This document shows, one piece after another, positions 25,117 through 33,432 of a stretch of 64,000 nt of DNA. Within the stretch, counting starts at the first letter, position 1. Every line of letters begins with the position of its first letter. Source of the stretch: Sagittula sp048553715 (GTDB lineage Bacteria; Pseudomonadota; Alphaproteobacteria; Rhodobacterales; Rhodobacteraceae). The position numbers and the translations under genes were made by a program. A model generated the notes under the pieces. The model was not told where the DNA came from. It saw only the letters and a program-made list of their open reading frames with translations, and did not search any database. The stretch is taken from contig NZ_JBLZNC010000006.1 in NCBI RefSeq assembly GCF_048553715.1, positions 186,001 to 250,000 of the forward strand. The letters run 5' to 3'.

Positions 25117-25695
25117 TCAAAGCCTGTCGATCCTGCGCACCTCGGCCACAAGGTCTGTGGGCAGCGCGTCATGCAGTTCGGCCACGGTGCGGTGCAGAAC
25201 CGGATGGCGCCAGTCGGGGGCCACATCGCGCAAGGGGACAAGGACAAAGGCCCGTTCATGCAGGCGCGGATGGGGCAGGATCAGTTGATCGGGGGCGCGC
25301 CGCATCTGTTCGTCGGCGGGCAGATCGTGCCAGCGGGCATAGGTGTCCGCATCAGGGTGGATCCGGTCGCCGCAGGCCAGCAGGTCAAGATCAAGCGACC
25401 GGCTGCCCCAACGCTGGATGCGTTCGCGGCCGAAATCGGCCTCGATCCGGTGTAGCCGTTCCAGAAGGTCCGCAGGATCGGCGCATCCGTCGGGCAATTC
25501 CACGGCGGCACAGGCGTTCACATAGTCCGGTCCGGCCCCTGCGGGAAAGCAGGGAGTGGCATAGAATGCGCTGGTCCGAATCACGTGAATGCCGTGTTCG
25601 GGCATCGCAGAAAGCGCGCTGTCAACGGTGTTAAACGGATCTAAACCTTTGGATCCCAAGTTGGATCCCAGCGCGATCAAGAAAACTTGTGCCAT
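25117..25695 (-). CDS. folK: 2-amino-4-hydroxy-6-hydroxymethyldihydropteridine diphosphokinase
   Basis: A 192-residue HPPK. 'IALGSNLG' at the N-terminus, the signature 'RWGSRSLDLDLLACGD' (about 97-112) and 'LPHPRLHERAFVLVPL' are diagnostic. It pyrophosphorylates the pterin before dihydropteroate synthase. It is transcribed away from the NYN gene; the 143-base gap between them should hold both promoters. Confidence 0.95.
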   Translation of the reverse strand: MAQVFLIALGSNLGSKGLDPFNTVDSALSAMPEHGIHVIRTSAFYATPCFPAGAGPDYVNACAAVELPDGCADPADLLERLHRIEADFGRERIQRWGSRSLDLDLLACGDRIHPDADTYARWHDLPADEQMRRAPDQLILPHPRLHERAFVLVPLRDVAPDWRHPVLHRTVAELHDALPTDLVAEVRRIDRL

Positions 25696-25838
25696 AATTC
25701 CTTTTTCACTACCCTAAAGAGACATTTCTGCGTCTTGCTACATTGGATCAAAGCATTACTTTTATCGGTCAAGGCCGTCATCGGGCTCTCCCTTACACTC
25801 ACGTCGGAGACGGTCTGTATTAGTTGAAAGGACTTTTG

Positions 25839-26414
25839 ATGTTTTACAAGGATGAGCGCCTCGCGCTTTTCATAGACGGCTCGAATCTCTACGCGGCGGC
25901 TAAATCTCTCGGTTTTGATATCGACTATAAACTGCTGCGGCAGGAGTTCGCCCGTCGCGGCAAGATGGTTCGCGCCTTCTACTACACCGCTCTTCTGGAA
26001 AATGACGAGTATTCGCCGATCCGCCCGCTGGTGGACTGGTTGCACTACAACGGCTTTACCATGGTGACGAAGCCCGCGAAGGAATACACCGACAGCCAGG
26101 GCCGCCGTAAGGTCAAGGGCAACATGGATATCGAACTGACTGTCGATGCCATGGAGCTTGCGCCCCGCGTTGACCATATCGTTCTGTTCTCGGGCGATGG
26201 CGATTTCCGCCCGCTGGTGGAATCGCTGCAGCGTCAGGGCGTGCGCGTGTCTGTCGTGTCGACCATCCGCAGCCAGCCGCCGATGATCGCGGACGAACTG
26301 CGCCGTCAGGCGGACAACTTCATCGAGCTGGACGAACTGCGCGATGTGATCGGCCGCCCTCCGCGTGAGGTTCCGATGGAACAGCGCGGGTTTGAGGTCG
26401 CCGCCGCGAAATGA
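25839..26414 (+). CDS. NYN domain protein (LabA/DUF88-like)
   Basis: A 191-residue protein of the PIN-like NYN fold. The acidic metal-site residues are in 'LALFIDGSNLYAA' (about residue 12), 'GNMDIELTVDAM' and 'VLFSGDGDFRPLVESL'. The family is linked to RNA cleavage or processing, and LabA to circadian output in cyanobacteria; nuclease activity here is inferred. The ATG at 25839 has an AAAGGA site, which rules against the ATG at 25824. Confidence 0.87.
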   Translation: MFYKDERLALFIDGSNLYAAAKSLGFDIDYKLLRQEFARRGKMVRAFYYTALLENDEYSPIRPLVDWLHYNGFTMVTKPAKEYTDSQGRRKVKGNMDIELTVDAMELAPRVDHIVLFSGDGDFRPLVESLQRQGVRVSVVSTIRSQPPMIADELRRQADNFIELDELRDVIGRPPREVPMEQRGFEVAAAK

Positions 26415-26487
26415 TGCACTAGCTCGCCTTTGGCGCGGGAGTGTTCCGCGTCGAAGGAGAGCTGCCTGACATGAAACGGACGACCGT

Positions 26488-26937
26488 ATGCCGATAGATT
26501 GGGCCGCCGACGCCGCTGCGTTGGGCGGCCTTTTCCTTGCCGCCTTTGGTGCCGCAACGATCCTGCCCTTCCAGTCCGAAATCGTTTTCGCAGGGCTGCA
26601 AGCCACGGGGCAGTGGTCTGTGGCGTCCTTGGTCGTGGTCGCCAGCATTGGCAACACGCTGGGCTCCGTGGTGAATTACGGGATGGGCCGTGCGGTGGAA
26701 CGCTACCGCCACCGCCGCTGGTTTCCCGCCAACGACCGGCAAATGGCCCGCGCGCAGGACTGGTACGCGCGGTGGGGCGTTTGGTCGCTGCTGCTGTCAT
26801 GGGCCCCGTTGGGCGACGCGATTACTTTGGCGGCGGGCATCATGCGCACGCCCTTGTGGCTGTTCGTCCTGCTGGTCGGCTTTGCCAAGACCGTGCGCTA
26901 CATTGTGTTTGCGTGGATTGCATCGGGTCTGCTGTGA
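26488..26937 (+). CDS. YqaA-family (VTT/DedA-like) membrane protein
   Basis: A 149-residue membrane protein with about four helices. 'FGAATILPFQSEIVFAGL', 'SIGNTLGSVVNYGMGR' and 'SWAPLGDAITLAAGIMR' are the YqaA-type landmarks, with the last holding the re-entrant loop sequence of the VTT superfamily. DedA/VTT proteins move lipids or lipid carriers across the membrane. The role of YqaA itself is not settled. Confidence 0.85.
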   Translation: MPIDWAADAAALGGLFLAAFGAATILPFQSEIVFAGLQATGQWSVASLVVVASIGNTLGSVVNYGMGRAVERYRHRRWFPANDRQMARAQDWYARWGVWSLLLSWAPLGDAITLAAGIMRTPLWLFVLLVGFAKTVRYIVFAWIASGLL

Positions 26938-26986
26938 CTGGACGTGCGCGGTCAGACTGATTACCTGATCCGCAAAGGAGATCGCC

Positions 26987-27943
26987 ATGACCCAGCAGCT
27001 TCAGCCCCTCGATCTGTATCTCGCGGCCCCGCGCGGCTTTTGCGCGGGCGTGGATCGCGCCATCAAGATCGTCGAGATGGCTTTGGACAAATGGGGGGCG
27101 CCTGTCTACGTGCGCCACGAGATCGTGCACAACAAATACGTGGTGGATGATCTGCGCGCCAAGGGGGCGGTCTTTGTCGAGGAACTGGAAGAATGCCCTG
27201 ACGACCGGCCGGTGATCTTTTCGGCCCATGGTGTGCCCAAATCCGTGCCCCAAGCGGCGCAGGCGCGCGAGATGATCTATGTCGATGCCACCTGTCCTTT
27301 GGTGTCCAAGGTCCATATCGAGGCGGCGCGCCATGCGGAAAACGGGTTGCAGATGGTGATGATCGGCCATGCGGGACACCCCGAAACGGTTGGCACCATG
27401 GGGCAACTCCCCGAGGGCGAAGTGCTGCTTGTCGAAACGCCCGAAGATGTCGCGACCGTTCAGGTGCGTGATCCCCAGCGGCTGGCCTTTGTGACGCAGA
27501 CGACCCTGTCTGTGGATGACACCGCCGACATCGTGGCCGCCTTGAAAGAGCGGTTTCCCGCTATCATCGGCCCGCACAAGGAAGACATCTGTTACGCCAC
27601 CACCAACCGTCAGGAAGCCGTCAAAGCCATCGCGCCCAAGATCGACGCCTTGCTGGTGGTCGGCGCGCCGAATTCGTCGAACTCGCGCCGTCTGGTCGAG
27701 GTCGGGCGCAAGGCGGGCTGCGGTTATGCGCAGCTTGTCCAGCGTGCCGAGGACATTGATTGGCGCGCGTTGGAAGGCGCGCGGTCCATCGGCATCACGG
27801 CGGGGGCCTCTGCGCCGGAAATCCTGATCGAAGAGGTCACACAAGCCTTTCGTGACCGGTTCACTGTCACGGAACAGGTGGTCGAGACCGCGCAGGAAAA
27901 CGTCGAATTCAAGGTGCCTCGCGTTTTGCGCATGCCCGCCTGA
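26987..27943 (+). CDS. ispH: 4-hydroxy-3-methylbut-2-enyl diphosphate reductase
   Basis: A 318-residue IspH/LytB. The three Fe-S cysteines are in 'PRGFCAGVDRAI' (Cys19), 'VDATCPLVSKVH' and 'DICYATTNRQEAV'. The substrate-binding 'APNSSNSRRLVEV' is also present. It performs the last step of the non-mevalonate isoprenoid pathway, giving IPP and DMAPP. An AAAGGAG site precedes the ATG. It follows the YqaA-like gene by 49 bases. Confidence 0.97.
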   Translation: MTQQLQPLDLYLAAPRGFCAGVDRAIKIVEMALDKWGAPVYVRHEIVHNKYVVDDLRAKGAVFVEELEECPDDRPVIFSAHGVPKSVPQAAQAREMIYVDATCPLVSKVHIEAARHAENGLQMVMIGHAGHPETVGTMGQLPEGEVLLVETPEDVATVQVRDPQRLAFVTQTTLSVDDTADIVAALKERFPAIIGPHKEDICYATTNRQEAVKAIAPKIDALLVVGAPNSSNSRRLVEVGRKAGCGYAQLVQRAEDIDWRALEGARSIGITAGASAPEILIEEVTQAFRDRFTVTEQVVETAQENVEFKVPRVLRMPA

Positions 27944-28037
27944 GGCATTTATTGCCCAGCTTACGCGACCGTGACTGGACAGTTACATTCCGTGAGGTAG
28001 GCTCTGTGGTATCAAACCCACCCAGGAGCTTTCCCAG

Positions 28038-28472
28038 ATGCGTGTTTCTTCCCTTGCCGTCAGTGCAGCGTTTGTTCTTGTCGCAGCGACCAGCTTTGCC
28101 CATTCCGATGTGTCCAATCCGGCTGTGGCCGCGCGCATGCAGGCGATGAGCGACATCAGCGCCCAGATGAAGGTGCTGGGCAATATGGCCAAGGGCGAAG
28201 TGGATTTTGACGCGGCCGCCGCGCAGGCTGCTGTAGACACGGTGGCCGCCCGCGCTGCCGAGGTGCCCGCTTTGTTCGAGGCGCCGGAAACCGACCCCGA
28301 ATCTGAATCGCTGCCCGCCATCTGGGAAAACTGGGAGGATTTCGTGGCCAAATCCGAGACGCTGGAAACAGCCGCTGCCAATGCCACCATCGCCTCTGCG
28401 GCGGATCTGGGTCCGGCGCTGGGCCAGATGGGCGGCACCTGCAAAGCCTGCCACAGCAAATATCGTCAATAA
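28038..28472 (+). CDS. Cytochrome c' family protein
   Basis: A 144-residue protein with a signal peptide (residues 1-21, ending SFA before HSD) and a C-terminal CKACH haem motif in the order expected of class II cytochrome c ('GTCKACHSKYRQ'). The conserved 'ARMQAMSDISAQMKVLGNM' is the first helix of the four-helix bundle, where the Met may act as ligand. Cytochromes c' bind NO or CO, or move electrons in the periplasm. It appears to be a single gene. Confidence 0.9.
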   Translation: MRVSSLAVSAAFVLVAATSFAHSDVSNPAVAARMQAMSDISAQMKVLGNMAKGEVDFDAAAAQAAVDTVAARAAEVPALFEAPETDPESESLPAIWENWEDFVAKSETLETAAANATIASAADLGPALGQMGGTCKACHSKYRQ

Positions 28473-28560
28473 GCATTACGTCGGGCTGGTGCGCCATTGT
28501 GCGGACTGGCCCAACACCCAGCGGCGCCTATGTTTGTGACAGCCACAACAGGAGCGCCCG

Positions 28561-29013
28561 ATGTCCCGAATCCCCCGTTCCGCACTGATCCTTGGCCTTG
28601 CAGGCGTGCTGCCCTTTGTCTGGGGCGTTTTGACCATGGTGTCGCCGGCGCTGGCTGAGTGGACCATAGCCGCCATCGGCCCGCGCTTTGTCGGCCCCTA
28701 TGTGCAGCTGTTCTACGGGGCTGTGATCTTGTCGTTCATGTCGGGCGTGCTGTGGGGCTTTGCCGCGCGGGCGCCACAAGGTCAGGCCGCCACGGGCTAT
28801 GCCGTGTCGGTGATCCCCGCGCTTTGGGCGTTTTTCATGACCGGCGGCGGACCGCAGGCGGCAGGTCTGGCGCTGGTCGCGGGATTTGTCGGCCTGCTCG
28901 GGCTGGACGCATTGTTTGCACGCTGGGGGCTTGCGCCACCGTGGTGGATGGCGCTGCGCATTTTGTTGACCGCGCTGGTGGTGTTGTGCCTTGGCCTCGG
29001 TCTGCTGCTATAG
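28561..29013 (+). CDS. DUF3429 domain-containing membrane protein
   Basis: A 150-residue protein with five likely membrane segments and the DUF3429 hallmarks 'FVGPYVQLFYGAVILSFMSG' and 'LWGF'. The function is unknown. An AGGAG site precedes the ATG. Confidence 0.85.
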   Translation: MSRIPRSALILGLAGVLPFVWGVLTMVSPALAEWTIAAIGPRFVGPYVQLFYGAVILSFMSGVLWGFAARAPQGQAATGYAVSVIPALWAFFMTGGGPQAAGLALVAGFVGLLGLDALFARWGLAPPWWMALRILLTALVVLCLGLGLLL

Positions 29014-29087
29014 GCCAATGGGGCTTGACGCGGGGCGCGCGTGCTGTTTCACCCCGACCGCCTGAAACCACCCCACAGGAGACCGCC

Positions 29088-29543
29088 ATGCCAGATCTTT
29101 TCGCCTATACAGACGGGGCATGTTCCGGCAATCCCGGACCGGGCGGCTGGGGTGTTCTTCTGCGCGCGATGGATGGCGACACAGTCGTCAAAGAACGCGA
29201 GATGCAGGGCGGCGAAGCGCTGACCACCAACAACCAGATGGAGCTGATGGCTGCGATTTCCGCATTGGAATCCTTGTCGCGCCCGTCGCAGATCACCGTG
29301 GTCACGGACTCTCAATACGTCAAAAACGGCGTGACTGGCTGGATCCATGGCTGGAAGAAAAACGGCTGGAAGACCGCGGCCAAGAAGCCTGTGAAAAACG
29401 TCGAACTCTGGCAGCGGCTGGATGCGGCGCAGGCCCGGCATGACGTGACATGGGCATGGGTCAAAGGCCACGCAGGTCATCCCGAAAACGAAAAGGCCGA
29501 CGAGCTGGCCCGCGCCGGCATGGCGCCTTTCAAGAAGAGCTGA
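29088..29543 (+). CDS. rnhA: Ribonuclease HI
   Basis: A 151-residue RNase H. The four acidic residues are in 'AYTDGACSGNPGPGGWG' (Asp), 'NNQMELMAAI' (Glu), 'VTDSQYVKNGV' (Asp) and 'NEKADELAR' (Asp), and the basic handle 'GWKKNGWKTAAKKPVKN' is present. It cuts RNA in RNA-DNA hybrids. The ATG at 29088 follows an AGGAGA site; longer frames reading into DUF3429 are not real. Confidence 0.97.
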   Translation: MPDLFAYTDGACSGNPGPGGWGVLLRAMDGDTVVKEREMQGGEALTTNNQMELMAAISALESLSRPSQITVVTDSQYVKNGVTGWIHGWKKNGWKTAAKKPVKNVELWQRLDAAQARHDVTWAWVKGHAGHPENEKADELARAGMAPFKKS

Positions 29544-29548
29544 CACCC

Positions 29549-30187
29549 GTGTCGACCAGCGCGCTGCCCATCGTGACCTTGCTTGATTACACCTCGGTGT
29601 TGATCTTTGCGCTGACCGGCGCACTGGTGGCCAGCCGCGCCCAACTGGATGTGGTAGGCTTTTGCTTTCTCGCCTGTCTGACGGGCTTGGGCGGGGGGAC
29701 GCTGCGCGATCTCCTGCTCAACCGTGCGCCGATCTGGGTCGAAGATCCGACCTATCTCGCCGTGGGTTGTTCTGCCGCGATTGCGGTATTCTTTGGGGCG
29801 CATCTGTTGGAAAGCCGCTACACCGCGATCTTGTGGCTGGATGCGTTGGCCTTGCCTGTGGCGGCGGCGGCAGGGGCGGGGATCGCCACAAGCCTTGGGC
29901 TACCGTGGCCCATTGTGCTGGTGATGGGCGTGGTGACCGGCTGTGGTGGCGGGCTGATGCGCGATGTGGTGGCCAACGACGTGCCTGTGGTGCTCAAACA
30001 GGGAGAGCCCTATGTGACCTGTGCCTTGGCGGGGGCAGGTGGCTTTGCCATCGCGGCATGGGCCGGTCTGCCCGCGCCGCTGCCCACGCTGATCTGTGCC
30101 GGTCTCACCTTTGCCCTGCGGGCCGGCAGCCTTGCTTTTGCGTGGCGCATCCCGATCTATCGGCCGCGTCCGCCCCGCCACAAGTAA
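29549..30187 (+). CDS. Trimeric intracellular cation channel (TRIC/UPF0126) family protein
   Basis: A 212-residue membrane protein of the YicG/TRIC family, built of two repeats of three helices. The repeated glycine-rich motifs are 'TGLGGGTLRDLLL' (first half) and 'TGCGGGLMRDVVANDVPVVL' (second half). Bacterial TRIC homologues conduct monovalent cations. The GTG start at 29549, five bases after the rnhA stop, is preferred because the ATG at 29450 lies inside rnhA. The ribosome site is weak, so coupling to rnhA is likely. Confidence 0.87.
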   Translation: MSTSALPIVTLLDYTSVLIFALTGALVASRAQLDVVGFCFLACLTGLGGGTLRDLLLNRAPIWVEDPTYLAVGCSAAIAVFFGAHLLESRYTAILWLDALALPVAAAAGAGIATSLGLPWPIVLVMGVVTGCGGGLMRDVVANDVPVVLKQGEPYVTCALAGAGGFAIAAWAGLPAPLPTLICAGLTFALRAGSLAFAWRIPIYRPRPPRHK

Positions 30188-30188
30188 C

Positions 30189-30437
30189 CTAGTTCATACG
30201 CCCGTCGGTCAGGCCCCGTTTGCACAATTCGGGGCCGGTGGCGTGCTGGGAAAAGGCGGTGACCCCGCAGGTGGTGCAGCGAAAGGGGCGCAGGCGGCCA
30301 CGCGGCTCGCCGTCTGGCACCCATTTGCAGGCCTTCTTGGCCGGTGCCGGGCCGCGCGTCGCGCTGCCACGCCGCGACCGGTAGGACCATGTGGCAGCCG
30401 CCGCGATCACCAATATGGCCATCAGCGCGGTGATCAC
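30189..30437 (-). CDS. Small membrane protein with zinc-ribbon-like cysteines
   Basis: An 82-residue protein with an N-terminal membrane helix (about residues 2-18), a basic Ala/Pro-rich linker, and a C-terminal part with 'RPFRCTTCGVTAFS' and a further Cys in 'PELCKRG'. Its start overlaps the stop of the upstream lyase gene by four bases (ATGA), a strong sign that it is translated. A competing frame (30157-30450) lacks these features. The function is unknown. Confidence 0.65.
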   Translation of the reverse strand: MITALMAILVIAAAATWSYRSRRGSATRGPAPAKKACKWVPDGEPRGRLRPFRCTTCGVTAFSQHATGPELCKRGLTDGRMN

Positions 30438-31606
30438 TGCAGATCCCCAAAGGCGCGTTGGAGCCGCATCACGGCCTCTTCGATGCGGGCGCGCGGCGTG
30501 GCAAAGTTGAACCGCAGGAAGGTCTCGCCCCCTTTGCCGAAGGTCGGTCCGTGGTTGGCGGCAATATGCGCGTCCTGCTCCACTCGCTTGGTAAATTCAC
30601 TGCGCGACATGCCGGTGCCGGAGAAATCCACCCATGCGAGGTAGGTCGATTGCATATCCATGCTGCGCAGACCCGGGATCGCGTTGACGCCCGCATCGAA
30701 CAGCTTGCGGTTGCCGTCGAGGTAGCTGACCAGTTCATCCACCCATGCGGCGCCTTGCGGGGAATAGGCGGCTTCGGCCATGAACAGACCGAAGGAGTTC
30801 GGCGACATGCCCATGGCCGCCATTCGCGCCGCAAAGGCCGCGCGCAGTTTCGGATCATGGATGATGACGTTGCCGATATGGGCGCCCGCGATGTTAAAGG
30901 TTTTCGTCACAGCGGTCATCATCACCAGCCGGTCGGCAATGCCATCGATCAGCGCCATCGGGGTATGCACCTGCCCCGGCATCACCAGATCATGGTGGAT
31001 CTCGTCCGACACGATCACAAGATCATGACGTTTTGCAAAGGCTGCGACCTGTTCCAGCTCGTCACGGGTCCAGACGCGGCCGCCGGGGTTGTGCGGCGAG
31101 CACAGGATCAGCATACGCTCGCCCCCGGTCATCTGCGCGTCCCACGCGTCGAAATCCATCTCGTAGCGGCCATCTGCCAGCGCCAGTTCGCATTCCACGA
31201 CGTCGCGCCCTGCGGCGGCGATCACGCGGGCAAAGGCATGGTACACCGGCGTGAACAGGACCACACCATCGCCCGGCTTGGTAAAGGCATCCAGACACAT
31301 CGCCGTCCCGTTGACCAAACCATGCGTGGTAAAGATCGCGGACGGGTCGACCGACCAGCCGTGCCGCGTGTCCATCCACCAACCGATTGCCGCGCGATAG
31401 GCCGCATCATCCCCGTAGTAGCCGTAAATCCCGTGATCCGCCATTTTCTGCACAGCGGCCTGCACGATCTCGGGGGGGCGGAAATCCATATCCGCAACCC
31501 ACATGGCCAGACCGTCCTGCGCCGGAACATCATACAGCTTGTCCATCATGTCCCATTTTACGGAATGGGTGCCAAAGCGGTCGATCTCTTCGTCAAAGCG
31601 GCTCAT
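30434..31606 (-). CDS. MalY/PatB-type PLP-dependent C-S lyase or aminotransferase
   Basis: A 390-residue fold-type I PLP enzyme. The start 'FGTHSVKWD' and 'LAMWVADMDF' are the MalY/PatB signature, 'CSPHNPGGRVWTRDEL' and 'VSDEIHHDL' bind the cofactor, and 'TAVTKTFNIAGAHIG' holds the PLP lysine. MalY/PatB enzymes cleave cystathionine or other cysteine conjugates. Assignment as beta-C-S lyase follows family membership; the substrate is unknown. The small zinc-ribbon gene is coupled downstream. Confidence 0.9.
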   Translation of the reverse strand: MSRFDEEIDRFGTHSVKWDMMDKLYDVPAQDGLAMWVADMDFRPPEIVQAAVQKMADHGIYGYYGDDAAYRAAIGWWMDTRHGWSVDPSAIFTTHGLVNGTAMCLDAFTKPGDGVVLFTPVYHAFARVIAAAGRDVVECELALADGRYEMDFDAWDAQMTGGERMLILCSPHNPGGRVWTRDELEQVAAFAKRHDLVIVSDEIHHDLVMPGQVHTPMALIDGIADRLVMMTAVTKTFNIAGAHIGNVIIHDPKLRAAFAARMAAMGMSPNSFGLFMAEAAYSPQGAAWVDELVSYLDGNRKLFDAGVNAIPGLRSMDMQSTYLAWVDFSGTGMSRSEFTKRVEQDAHIAANHGPTFGKGGETFLRFNFATPRARIEEAVMRLQRAFGDLQ

Positions 31607-31743
31607 GCGGGGGCTCCTTTCGGTTTGCCCGTATCAGTTCCAACTCCGGGCCCCCGGTGCAAGGCCAAAAGCACCCCTTGCCCGCGCCCCGCCCCATCAA
31701 CGCCGCTGTTGCGATTTTTCGCACGCCCGCATAAATCACGCCC

Positions 31744-32271
31744 ATGAAGCGTTCCATCCTGATCCACCCCGACCCGCGTCTGAAAAAGGTCTGCGCCGAA
31801 GTGCCCGATATGTCGGACGACTTGCGCAGCTTGGCCGACGACATGCTGGAAACCATGTATGACGCGCCGGGCATCGGTCTGGCCGCGCCGCAGATCGGCA
31901 TTCTTGACCGTATGATCGTGCTCGACTGTGCCAAAACCGACAACGGCGAGGACGCGCGCCCGCTGGTCATGGTGAACCCGCGCATTGTTGCAGGGTCCGA
32001 CGAACGCAACATCTACGAAGAGGGCTGTCTGTCGATCCCCGACCAATACGCCGAGGTCGAGCGCCCCAAAATCGTCGATGTGGAATGGATGGACCTGAAC
32101 GGGGCACTGCAGCGCGAGACCTTCGACGGGCTTTGGGCGACCTGCGTCCAGCACGAGATCGATCACCTCGACGGCAAACTGTTCATCGACCACCTCAAAC
32201 CGCTGAAACGGCAGATGATCACCCGCAAAATGGTGAAGCTGAAAAAAGAACTGGCGAGAGAACGCGGATGA
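31744..32271 (+). CDS. def: Peptide deformylase (first copy, canonical)
   Basis: A 175-residue deformylase with all three active-site motifs: 'GIGLAAPQIG' (about residues 44-53), 'EEGCLSIP' with the metal-binding Cys, and 'QHEIDHLDG' with both His ligands and the catalytic Glu. It removes the N-formyl group from new proteins. It opens a def-def-def-fmt run in which each deformylase gene overlaps the next by four bases. Confidence 0.97.
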   Translation: MKRSILIHPDPRLKKVCAEVPDMSDDLRSLADDMLETMYDAPGIGLAAPQIGILDRMIVLDCAKTDNGEDARPLVMVNPRIVAGSDERNIYEEGCLSIPDQYAEVERPKIVDVEWMDLNGALQRETFDGLWATCVQHEIDHLDGKLFIDHLKPLKRQMITRKMVKLKKELARERG

Positions 32272-32765
32272 CCACACGCCCGGTGCTGCGCTGGCCCGAT
32301 CAGGCGCTTCAGGTGATCTGCCAGCCCGTTCTGGACCCGAGTGATGTCTCGGATCTTATCCGCGATATGTTCGACACCATGTATGCCGCACCGGGGCGCG
32401 GGCTTGCAGCGCCACAAATCGGCATCAACGCCCGTTTGTTCGTCATGGATGCGGGGTGGAAATCCGGCAGCGCCACGCCGCTGGCCTGCATCAACCCCAC
32501 GCTTGATCTGCTTGGGCCGTGCGATGTCATCGACACAGAAGCCTGCCTGTCCATGCCGAACATCGCCGTTCGCGTGACACGGGCCGACCGGATCCGGCTG
32601 TCGTTTCTTGATGAAACCGGTGCCGCGCAAACGCTGGAACTTGACGGCGCCGCCGCCCGGATCGCCCAACACGAGGCGGACCACCTCGACGGGGTGATGC
32701 ACATCCACCGCCTTTCCGCCGAGGCCCGCGCCTCTGCCCTGACAGAATGGAACGCCCTGCCATGA
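32268..32765 (+). CDS. Peptide deformylase homologue (second copy, variant motifs)
   Basis: A 165-residue deformylase paralogue. Metal ligands and catalytic Glu are kept ('QHEADHLDG' and Cys in 'EACLSMP'), but motif I reads 'GRGLAAPQIG' instead of G-hydrophobic-G, and motif II has Ala in place of the usual Gly before Cys. It may be active with altered substrate range. The start overlaps the stop of the first copy (ATGA), so translation is coupled. Confidence 0.88.
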   Translation: MTTRPVLRWPDQALQVICQPVLDPSDVSDLIRDMFDTMYAAPGRGLAAPQIGINARLFVMDAGWKSGSATPLACINPTLDLLGPCDVIDTEACLSMPNIAVRVTRADRIRLSFLDETGAAQTLELDGAAARIAQHEADHLDGVMHIHRLSAEARASALTEWNALP

Positions 32766-33253
32766 CCGTCCGCCCCTTTGTGCCTTGGCCCGACAAACGC
32801 CTGCGCACCACCGCAGCTCCCATCGATGCCGTCACCGACGACATCCGGCAGCTCTGGCAGGATATGATCGACACGATGGAGGCCATGCCCGGCGTGGGCC
32901 TTGCCGCCCCACAGATCGGCGTGATGCTACGCGTGGCCGTCGTTGACGCGTCCGAGACCCGCGGCGAAGCCATCCGCATGGCCAACCCCGAGATCCTGCA
33001 TGCCTCTGTCAAACTGCGCGACCACGAAGAGGGCAGCCCGAACCTCCCCGGCGTCTGGGCAAAACTGTCGCGCCCACGCGCAGTCACGGTCGCCTATCTC
33101 GACGAGACCGGCGCACGTGTCGAAAAGGACTTCGTTGGGCTCTGGGCAACCTCGGTGCAGCACCAGATCGACCATCTCAACGGCAAGATGTTTTTTGACC
33201 ACCTCTCGAAGGTAAAGCGCGACATGCTCATCCGCAAAGCGCGCAAACGCTAA
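32762..33253 (+). CDS. Degenerate peptide deformylase-like protein (third copy, likely not a deformylase)
   Basis: A 163-residue paralogue in the deformylase fold. Motif I is perfect ('GVGLAAPQIG'), but motif II reads 'EEGSPNLP', so the metal-binding Cys is Ser, and motif III reads 'QHQIDHLNG', so the catalytic Glu is Gln. Both changes are seen directly in the DNA (near 33032 and 33159). Deformylation by the known mechanism should be abolished. The frame is fully open and coupled to the second copy by an ATGA overlap, which argues for a maintained role, perhaps regulatory or ribosome-bound. That role is inference. Confidence 0.88.
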   Translation: MTVRPFVPWPDKRLRTTAAPIDAVTDDIRQLWQDMIDTMEAMPGVGLAAPQIGVMLRVAVVDASETRGEAIRMANPEILHASVKLRDHEEGSPNLPGVWAKLSRPRAVTVAYLDETGARVEKDFVGLWATSVQHQIDHLNGKMFFDHLSKVKRDMLIRKARKR

Positions 33254-33281
33254 CCCAACGGCATCGGGCGCGCCCCGCTGT

Positions 33282-33302
33282 TTTTCCTTGGGGCAAATAC
33301 CT
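33282..33302 (-). repeat. Dispersed intergenic motif, copy A
   Basis: Read on the minus strand: AGGTATTTG, then CCCC, then AAGGAAAA. A closely similar 20-base copy lies at 43319-43338 on the plus strand. Both follow the 3' end of a gene. Copy A is beside the GC palindrome GGGCGCGCCC. Confidence 0.5.
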
Positions 33303-33432
33303 CATCCCGTCCTCACCTCTTGCACAGCGCATGCGTTTGGTGGCCCGCTTGCGTCTGCTCCCCGTTTGCGCCAATCACAGAGGCAAGGGGGATGCACCGA
33401 CAGCCCCGCCACACCACGGACAGGAGCATCAG

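Noticed and set aside
32747..32761. Five-codon upstream extension of the third deformylase
   Set aside because: The ATG at 32762 forms an ATGA overlap like the other deformylase junction and aligns with the paralogues.
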